Below are positions 1-6,475 of a DNA stretch of 31,299 bases, piece after piece. The translations under genes and the position numbers were made by a program. Under the pieces are notes generated by a model. It saw only the letters and a program-made list of their open reading frames with translations. It was not told the DNA's origin and made no database searches. The stretch's first letter is position 1. Every line of letters begins with the position of its first letter. The DNA comes from Comamonadaceae bacterium (GTDB lineage Bacteria; Pseudomonadota; Gammaproteobacteria; Burkholderiales; Burkholderiaceae): assembly GCA_947505995.1 (NCBI GenBank), contig CANNNB010000002.1, forward strand, positions 1 through 31,299. Reading direction: 5' to 3'.

Positions 1-927
1 CAAGAGGAGACTTAACCAACCGACAGACGTGATGCAAATACCAAGAATGAGAGCAGGACCTAAACCCAGCCTTTTTGAGATGGGTGGCCCAGCCATGCCG
101 CCCAACACCGAGCCCAAACCCATTGCGACAAAACTCAGGGCCACCAAGGATTCATCCAAACCGAGATCTTTAACAGCAAAAATGATTTGAACTGAAAGTG
201 CCATTTGCGCAAAAAATTGCCATGCGCCCACAATGACTGCCATTTCGATCAGCATGTTGTGAGAGCGAACGAAATGTAGACCTTTCATCAGTTCTGCCTT
301 AAACGATCGATCCTTCCATGTTGATCTTGGGGGGACTTGCTCATGGATTCGAATGCCTTTCAGCATCACGACTGAACCAATGAGCAGAATGGCGTCCATG
401 ACCAGTGCCAGTGGCGCGCCAAATACTTTGATCAAAATACCTGCTAAACCCGGCCCCATCACTTCAGCCATAGAACCCGCTATGGCATTTTGTGAATAGG
501 CTTCCACCAATTTGTCTCGCCCCACCAGCTGTGTGAGCACCAGTTGTGCGGCCGAACCAGCAATGGTGTAAACGGCTCCGATGGCAAAGCACACGAGATA
601 CATCAATTCCATGGTGAGGAAATTGAGAGCCCAGGCAATTGGGATGAAGAGCAAAGATAGACCCATCACAAATTCGCCAGCAATGTAGACCGGCAACTTT
701 TGCATTCGATCAAGCAAAACACCGCCAGGCAATGACAGCAGCGCAAATGGCGCAATTTCCATGGCTGTAAGTAGGCCCATTTGGGTGGGAGTGGCGTCAA
801 GTAAAAACACGGCGGTAAGAGGCAGCGCCAGAAGGGTGATTTGCCCACCTAAATTACTGAACAAGATGGAAAACCACATGCGCCTGTAGCCAGGAATTTG
901 GAACAAGGGGTTTTTGTAAATATTCAT
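1..927 (-). CDS. MFS transporter, 3' end cut by window edge
   Basis: Reading the minus strand from the ATG at 925-927 gives 309 codons with no stop before the window edge, so the C-terminal part is missing. The protein begins MNIYKNPLFQIPGYRRMW and then shows alternating hydrophobic segments typical of a 12-helix major facilitator. A motif-A-like loop, GGVLLDRMQK at about residues 68-77, lies between helices 2 and 3, and a long loop with KAELMKGLHFVRSH precedes the second half. This layout matches the EntS-like group of MFS drug or siderophore exporters (family knowledge); the substrate cannot be read. No clear Shine-Dalgarno precedes the ATG, but the N-terminus fits the family. The gene is divergent from the TonB-dependent receptor and shares its AT-rich upstream region, so a functional link with that receptor is possible but unproven. 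Confidence 0.85.
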   Translation of the reverse strand, partial: MNIYKNPLFQIPGYRRMWFSILFSNLGGQITLLALPLTAVFLLDATPTQMGLLTAMEIAPFALLSLPGGVLLDRMQKLPVYIAGEFVMGLSLLFIPIAWALNFLTMELMYLVCFAIGAVYTIAGSAAQLVLTQLVGRDKLVEAYSQNAIAGSMAEVMGPGLAGILIKVFGAPLALVMDAILLIGSVVMLKGIRIHEQVPPRSTWKDRSFKAELMKGLHFVRSHNMLIEMAVIVGAWQFFAQMALSVQIIFAVKDLGLDESLVALSFVAMGLGSVLGGMAGPPISKRLGLGPALILGICITSVGWLSLLL

Positions 928-1181
928 TCGTAAATTTGCTATAGGTATTTAAATAGATGTTTTTTTACAACAATTTTTGAATCTAAGTTACTTTAATTTG
1001 ATTTAGTTTTTTTAAGAAAAATACTACCTAGTCATTCTTTTTGATATCCGAAAGCTATCTTTAAGTATTTCAACCAGTTGTTGAATGTGACACGGATGTG
1101 AATAATGAATGGGCAATATTTATATTGTTAAAAAATTAAGATTTAAACACATGCTTAGCTTAAGGCCTCAAGGAGTTTTAA
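928..1181. promoter_or_regulatory. AT-rich divergent control region with a TTCAAC-N5-GTTGAA palindrome
   Basis: The 254 bases between the divergent MFS and receptor genes are clearly richer in A and T than the flanking genes and hold no plausible ORF. A perfect 6-base inverted repeat, TTCAAC (1069-1074) and GTTGAA (1080-1085), separated by five bases, could be an operator. Weak -10-like boxes such as TATATT (1121-1126) lie further downstream, but none has a good -35 at normal spacing, as expected of an activator-dependent promoter. The receptor has a strong ribosome site, AAGGAG at 1170-1175, six bases before its ATG. Confidence 0.35.
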
Positions 1182-4121
1182 ATGGCATCCAGGATTCGTA
1201 ACGTACGATTGTCACCCATCGCGTTGGCAGTCATTACAGCATTGACTGCACCAATGGCATTCAGTCAATCTGCTGATCAAGAAGTGGTGGTTTCTGGTTC
1301 ACGTATTAAGCGTGACAATTACTCCACTGCTGCGCCTGTTCAGATTATTCGCAACGAAGACTCAGTTCTTGCTGGTTTCTCATCGACGACCGAAGTGTTG
1401 CAGGGAACAGCTGTGACTGGCGGACAAAGCCAAATTAACAATGCTTATGGTGGTTACGTCACTGAAGGCGGCCCTGGTGCAAATACGCTTGGTTTGAGAG
1501 GTTTTGGTCCAACTCGGTCATTGATTTTGTTGAATGGTCGCCGTATGGCACCTTCCGGTACACGTGGCGCTGTTGGTGCAGCGGACTTGAACACATTGCC
1601 TTCAAGCATCATTGATCGCATCGAAGTTCTCAAAGACGGTGCATCTTCAATTTATGGATCTGACGCTGTTGCAGGTGTTGTCAACATCATTACCAAAACT
1701 AATCTGACTGGTGTTTCCGCTAGTTTGAATCAGACAGGAACAGAGCATGGCGGTGGTAACACAACAAACTTTTCATTGGCCGGTGGCTTTGTAAGTGACA
1801 AAACCAGATTTTCAGGTTCTTTCAATCATACAAAGCGGACTGACTTGACTTTGGGTGATCGTGACTGGACATCTTGCAACACAGATTACCGCCGCAAACT
1901 CGTTGATGGCGTCATGGGTGATTGGGGAAATGCAGACTACATCGATCCAGCTACTGGAAAAATTAAATGTTATCCAATTACTTCTACCGGTTCAAATGGT
2001 GTAACTGTTAACACATTGGGCACTGCTTCAATTGCTGGCGTGGCTGCTGCTGGTGCTTTTGGTCCCACTTTTAACAGGTGGCGTCCGAATGCTGCCGTTA
2101 CAACTGGTTTGCCGGGTTACGAAGGCTTAACTGGTACAAATACAGCCAATAATGTCAATAACCGCACAACATTTGAGCCAAGAATGTTGAACAGTTCATT
2201 GATATCTCCCGTAGTAAATAACAACTTTTTCGGCCAAGGTGCTGTTGACTTAGATGTCTTGGGTGATGCTCAGTTGTATTATGAGTTTTTGATGAACAGG
2301 CGAGAATCTTCGCAAGTAGGCTATCGGCAACTCTCACTTGATTACATGTACGGGAGTCCTTTACTTCCTGCAAATTTGCGTAACTCGCTTTTTGCTTTTC
2401 CAACTGTGATCTCTAATGGTCAGTACGTTGCTGCAAGGGGTTTCATTGGTTTTGGTAATTACAACAACGAGCAAACAGTCGACTTCAGCCGTGCAGTTGT
2501 TGGGTTACGTGGTGCAATTGGTAAATCTGGTTGGGATTACGATGTCGTTGCTGTTAGGTCCGAAAGCAAGGGAACCTACATGTCTGAGAATTTCTTAACA
2601 GACAGAATGGCCAAAAGTTTGGATGTTGTTGCTTCTGGTACAGGATTCGTTTGTAGGGATGCCACAGGAGGATGTGTGGCAGCACCTGCATTATCACCAG
2701 CAGTTATTGGCGGCCAACTGCCAGCAGATTGGGCCAAGTATGTTTTCCAACCCGTCACCGGTATGACGAAATTCAAAGAAGATGTTGTAACTGCTACAGC
2801 CACAGGCACATTATTTAGTGTTCCTGCTGGTAAGGTCAGAGCAGCATTTGGTGTTGAAGTTCGCAATAATTCAATTGACGATACACCCTCTATAGAGTCT
2901 CAGACTAATAATTTGTATGGTTTTACCAGTTCTGCTGCGACACGTGGCAGTGACAGCGCTAAAGATGTTTTTGCTGAAGTAGAAGTGCCATTGTTAAAGA
3001 ATGTCCCTGGTGCTAGAGAGTTGATATTGAATGGCTCTACTCGCTGGGCTGATTATCGTTCTTACGGAAGCGCTTCTACCTACAAATTAGGCGCATTGTG
3101 GTCCATTGAGAAATCACTTTCAGTCCGTGCTACGTCAGGCACTTCATACCGTGCACCAGCGTTGTATGAACAGTTTATGGGCGCAACAACTGGCTTCACG
3201 GGCGGTACCAACGACCCATGTAACGCATGGGATTCTGCCGGAAAAGCTGGATCTATTAGGTCTACCAATTGTCAAAGCGAAGGTTTACCAGCCGGCTACG
3301 ATAACAAAGGCTCTATTACTGTCGTTAACAGTGGTGGTGCAGCTGCGGGTTTAAAGGCTGAAACTTCTAAAAACTTAACGGTCGGTGTGATCTTTCAACC
3401 TGAGTTGCCTTCTGGAATGGGCGATCTTTCTTTGGCAATGGATAGATTTGCAATTACTGTTAAAGATGGCGTGTCGCGTGTTGGTTCCTCTTCAATTCTT
3501 GCGCGATGCTATGACAATCCCGGCTTCCGAAGTGCAGGTGGTTTTTGCAGATTGGTAACGCGTACACCTGGTTCTAATGCGTTGACAGTTAGTGACAGCT
3601 ACATTAACTTGGCAACCGACATGGTTAAGGGTTATGACTTTACTGCACGCTATGCAACCAACGTAAGTGATGGCAAGTTGCGCGTGAACATGAATGCCAC
3701 AAGGTACGACAATCAATCTAACAAGTTGTTTGAAACGGATCCTTTAGTTGATTACAACGGTATGTTGACCAATCCAAATTGGACAGCGAATTTGGATGTA
3801 AATTACACATCTAAAGATTGGACCTATTTTTATGGCTTGAACTGGGTTGGATCATCTGACTCATACACGTATTTTGGCTTGGATCCAGCAACGAGTGGAT
3901 ACAAATTCCACACGCCTGATTACTTCACACACAATGTTTCTGTGAAATACAAAAACCCTGTGCAAAAATGGGACTTGGTTGTGGGTATTAGAAATTTGAC
4001 TGATGTCAAGCCGCCTATGGTTTCCTCTGGTAGTTACAACCGAATTGGTAATGCGCTGTTGTACAGTGGCTATGATTTCATCGGTCGTACCTTGTTTGTG
4101 AACCTCAATAAATCTTTCTAA
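1182..4121 (+). CDS. TonB-dependent outer-membrane receptor
   Basis: This 979-residue protein is an outer-membrane beta-barrel that imports a ligand using TonB energy. A signal peptide (MASRIRNVRLSPIALAVITA, cleavage probably after AFSQ near residue 29) is followed by a Ton-box-like QEVVVSGS at about 33-40. The plug domain runs to about residue 172 and includes LGLRGFGPTRSLILLNGRR and IDRIEVLKDGASSIYGSDAV. The remainder is barrel-like and ends GRTLFVNLNKSF with the C-terminal Phe typical of barrels. It contains exactly eight cysteines, falling as four close pairs in apparent loops (for example CRDATGGC, and CYDN with GGFC). The size and type resemble receptors thought to take up peptides or carbohydrates rather than small siderophore receptors (family knowledge). 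The start is set by AAGGAG six bases upstream. An S9 peptidase follows after a hairpin. The ligand is unknown. Confidence 0.93.
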   Translation: MASRIRNVRLSPIALAVITALTAPMAFSQSADQEVVVSGSRIKRDNYSTAAPVQIIRNEDSVLAGFSSTTEVLQGTAVTGGQSQINNAYGGYVTEGGPGANTLGLRGFGPTRSLILLNGRRMAPSGTRGAVGAADLNTLPSSIIDRIEVLKDGASSIYGSDAVAGVVNIITKTNLTGVSASLNQTGTEHGGGNTTNFSLAGGFVSDKTRFSGSFNHTKRTDLTLGDRDWTSCNTDYRRKLVDGVMGDWGNADYIDPATGKIKCYPITSTGSNGVTVNTLGTASIAGVAAAGAFGPTFNRWRPNAAVTTGLPGYEGLTGTNTANNVNNRTTFEPRMLNSSLISPVVNNNFFGQGAVDLDVLGDAQLYYEFLMNRRESSQVGYRQLSLDYMYGSPLLPANLRNSLFAFPTVISNGQYVAARGFIGFGNYNNEQTVDFSRAVVGLRGAIGKSGWDYDVVAVRSESKGTYMSENFLTDRMAKSLDVVASGTGFVCRDATGGCVAAPALSPAVIGGQLPADWAKYVFQPVTGMTKFKEDVVTATATGTLFSVPAGKVRAAFGVEVRNNSIDDTPSIESQTNNLYGFTSSAATRGSDSAKDVFAEVEVPLLKNVPGARELILNGSTRWADYRSYGSASTYKLGALWSIEKSLSVRATSGTSYRAPALYEQFMGATTGFTGGTNDPCNAWDSAGKAGSIRSTNCQSEGLPAGYDNKGSITVVNSGGAAAGLKAETSKNLTVGVIFQPELPSGMGDLSLAMDRFAITVKDGVSRVGSSSILARCYDNPGFRSAGGFCRLVTRTPGSNALTVSDSYINLATDMVKGYDFTARYATNVSDGKLRVNMNATRYDNQSNKLFETDPLVDYNGMLTNPNWTANLDVNYTSKDWTYFYGLNWVGSSDSYTYFGLDPATSGYKFHTPDYFTHNVSVKYKNPVQKWDLVVGIRNLTDVKPPMVSSGSYNRIGNALLYSGYDFIGRTLFVNLNKSF

Positions 4122-4139
4122 TTTTTATTGTCTCTAATG

Positions 4140-4173
4140 CCTCTGCGGTTTCTAACTGCAGAGGTTTTTTTTT
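4140..4173 (+). terminator. Intrinsic terminator or attenuator between receptor and peptidase
   Basis: CCTCTGC (4140-4146) pairs with GCAGAGG (4158-4164). Inner bases GGTT and AACT extend the stem to about 11 pairs with one G-U, closing on a 3-base loop. Nine T follow at 4165-4173. The ribosome site of the peptidase begins on the next base, so the structure sits in the peptidase leader and may only partly stop transcription. Confidence 0.85.
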
Positions 4174-4182
4174 AAGGAAAAT

Positions 4183-6237
4183 ATGTTGTTTGCTATGTTT
4201 CCCAAATTTGTCGTTGCAACCTGTATCGCCACTGCTTGCTTGTCAGCAACAGCCCAAAACACAGCTATTGCCAATATTCAAGTGCCCACAGAAGCTGTGT
4301 TGGCTCAGTTTCCCAAAATGTCTGGCTTTCGCATGTCACCCGATGGCAAACATTTGTTAGCCATTGAAAGTCAGGGCGATGTTAGAAACATATTGGTTTG
4401 GAAGCTTGACAATTTGGCTAAGCCGCCAACTGTCATTGGCGCTAACAACATGCAGATTAGGTCTGCCGTATTTATAAAAAATGATGTTTTGTCTGTTGAC
4501 CTCACCCAGCCTTTCGATTCACGCATGGGTGAACTCACCAAAACATTCATTACCAAATCCTTGTTCACCGATCTAGAAGGCAAGGAATGGCGCGAGCCCA
4601 GAGTTCAGCAAGCTACGCCGGGTTCAAGTGCCGGCGATATGGCTGCCAAATTCGGACGCCCAACTGTTTTGAGCACCATGCCAAGCGACCCCGATCATGT
4701 AATCATGCAAGGCGGTGGTTTAGAAAATGATATTTACAAATACAACCTCCGTTCAGGTGTCATCAACCGAGTCATGTTAATTGCCGACAGAGATGTTGGT
4801 ATCTATGTAGATCGCTTGGGAGTACCCATGGCCAAACGCCGAAGTGGTTCAGATGGCAAAGGCATTTTTGTTGCACTCGATTTTAGAAATTCATCTTCTG
4901 GCGCGTGGGAAGAACATTTCAGACAGTATGTCAAAGACCGTGAAGTGGTTGACATCGTTTGGGCATCTTCAAAAACCGGTAAAGCGGTTATCAAATCTAA
5001 TGTTGGCAAAGAATTCAATGCTTTGTTGGAATACGACATTGGAAACCGAAAAGTACTGAGTACTTTGTTTGAACATCAATTTTTTGATGCCGAACTCATT
5101 TGGGGCACCCTTGACCAGGAAACGGAAGACAATGAGCTGCCTGGATTTATTTATGCTGGCCCCTATGGACGCGATGTTCATTGGCTCAATGGACAATATG
5201 AATCTGTCATCAATGGCGTTGCACAGGCTATTGGCCTCAAGAAAACAAGTGTTGAGCTGCGAGCTGTTGGCTCAGACAAAAAAGCCAACGTGTCTATGTT
5301 CGATGGTGCCACCATCCGCATCTTGGGCTACAACAAATCGCCAGAGCCCACTTACCTTATTCAGGTGGATGGTTTAGCCTATCCCACGGAGGTCTATTTA
5401 TTGCGTGGTCAAAAGTTTTCTTTGTTGTCAAAGGCTTATCCCCAAACAGATCGCAGGGCTTTGGGTCAAGCCAAGTTTGTGTATTACAAATCTAGAGATG
5501 GCCTCAACATACCTGCCTTTTTAACCCAGCCCAATCCTCAATTGTGTGGACCTGGGCCCTACGCCACAGTTATTCATCCGCATGGTGGTCCTTGGTCTCG
5601 TGACAACATGGGATATGACCAGTCGAGCTGGGTGCCACTTATGGTGTCGCGTTGCATGGTCGTGCTTCAACCTCAGTTTCGCGGTTCTGCGGGCTGGGGT
5701 AAGACACTTTGGCTAGCCGGGGATGGTGAATGGGGCCAAAAAATGCAAGATGACAAAGACGATGGTGCCAAATGGTTGGTCACTCAAAAGTTGGCAGATC
5801 CAAAACGAATAGCCATGTTTGGTTTTTCCTATGGCGGTTATGCCTCGTTTGCGGCGGCGGTGCGTCCTAACGATCTTTACAAGTGTTCAATTTCTGGCGC
5901 AGGTGTTTCAGACATCGACCGCATTGGCAATCGTTTATTTACAAATCCGTATTTCAGAGATGCACAAGAATCGACCATGAGAGGATTAAGCCCCCTGTCC
6001 ATGGCAGACAAAATCAAGATTCCAATGATGGTCTATCACGGCGATCGCGATCAGACTGTGCCTTTGAATCAATCAGATTTGTTTGTCGAAAAAGCGAAAA
6101 ATTCTGGTCAGCCAGTGGAATACCACGTGCTAGCAGATTACGGCCACGGCCCGGCATGGAAGCGCGAAACCAATGCCAAACAACTGCAACTCATTAGCAG
6201 TTACTTTAAAACAGGGTGTGGGGGAGGTGGTCTGTAA
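4183..6237 (+). CDS. Exported S9-family (prolyl oligopeptidase-type) serine peptidase
   Basis: The 684-residue protein begins with a signal peptide (MLFAMFPKFVVATCIATACL, cleavage probably after ATAQ near residue 25), so it is exported, probably to the periplasm. Residues up to about 400 look like a beta-propeller. The rest is an alpha/beta hydrolase with the nucleophile in GFSYGGY (Ser549), Asp623 in HGDRDQTVP and His655 in DYGHG, a complete triad in the usual order. HPHGGPW near residue 467 fits the oxyanion region. The ribosome site AAGGAAA (4174-4180) supports the start at 4183; an in-frame ATG at 4195 is a possible alternative. The tail GCGGGGL is glycine-rich and probably disordered. 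The gene directly follows the receptor, with only a terminator-like hairpin between them, suggesting it acts on what the receptor brings in. Lasso-peptide isopeptidases belong to this fold, but that specificity is not demonstrated here. Confidence 0.9.
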   Translation: MLFAMFPKFVVATCIATACLSATAQNTAIANIQVPTEAVLAQFPKMSGFRMSPDGKHLLAIESQGDVRNILVWKLDNLAKPPTVIGANNMQIRSAVFIKNDVLSVDLTQPFDSRMGELTKTFITKSLFTDLEGKEWREPRVQQATPGSSAGDMAAKFGRPTVLSTMPSDPDHVIMQGGGLENDIYKYNLRSGVINRVMLIADRDVGIYVDRLGVPMAKRRSGSDGKGIFVALDFRNSSSGAWEEHFRQYVKDREVVDIVWASSKTGKAVIKSNVGKEFNALLEYDIGNRKVLSTLFEHQFFDAELIWGTLDQETEDNELPGFIYAGPYGRDVHWLNGQYESVINGVAQAIGLKKTSVELRAVGSDKKANVSMFDGATIRILGYNKSPEPTYLIQVDGLAYPTEVYLLRGQKFSLLSKAYPQTDRRALGQAKFVYYKSRDGLNIPAFLTQPNPQLCGPGPYATVIHPHGGPWSRDNMGYDQSSWVPLMVSRCMVVLQPQFRGSAGWGKTLWLAGDGEWGQKMQDDKDDGAKWLVTQKLADPKRIAMFGFSYGGYASFAAAVRPNDLYKCSISGAGVSDIDRIGNRLFTNPYFRDAQESTMRGLSPLSMADKIKIPMMVYHGDRDQTVPLNQSDLFVEKAKNSGQPVEYHVLADYGHGPAWKRETNAKQLQLISSYFKTGCGGGGL

Positions 6238-6256
6238 AAAGACCCAGTGGATGGGT
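6236..6256 (-). terminator. Terminator of tRNA-Ser, overlapping the peptidase stop codon
   Basis: On the minus strand ACCCA and TGGGT form a 5-base-pair stem with loop TCCAC, followed by C and five T. It lies 14 bases beyond the encoded CCA end of the tRNA. The T-run corresponds to the AAAAA at 6236-6240 that begins within the peptidase TAA stop codon. Confidence 0.55.
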
Positions 6257-6269
6257 TGGACAAACCATT

Positions 6270-6359
6270 TGGCGGAGCAGGCGGGATTCGAACCCGCGGT
6301 GGGGATAAACCCACACACGCTTTCCAGGCGTGCGACTTAAACCACTCATCCACCGCTCC
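6270..6359 (-). tRNA. tRNA-Ser(GGA)
   Basis: The minus strand folds as a class II tRNA of 90 bases with the CCA end encoded (6270-6272). The acceptor arm GGAGCGG pairs with CTGCTCC with one G-U. The anticodon stem CACGC/GCGTG encloses the loop CTGGAAA, giving anticodon GGA, which reads UCC and UCU serine codons. A long variable arm (GTGGG TTTAT CCCAC) and the T arm CGGGTTCGAATCCCG complete the molecule. The discriminator base is G, as expected for serine. Confidence 0.97.
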
Positions 6360-6368
6360 GAGTCGGGC

Positions 6369-6377
6369 AGTATAACA
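6369..6377 (-). promoter_or_regulatory. Extended -10 promoter of tRNA-Ser
   Basis: On the minus strand TGT precedes TATACT (complement of 6369-6374), an extended -10 element placed to start transcription a few bases before the tRNA 5' end at 6359. No good -35 is seen at 17 bases. The following stretch GCCCGACTCGG is G+C-rich, like the discriminator of stringently controlled stable-RNA promoters. Confidence 0.6.
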
Positions 6378-6475
6378 TTTGATCTCCATAAACTTGGCCG
6401 TGGGTCGCGTGAATGTCATGAAAATTCATTACACTTTGCGCTTGCACTTATTCTTCTTTGCCCCAAGGTTGGCCC

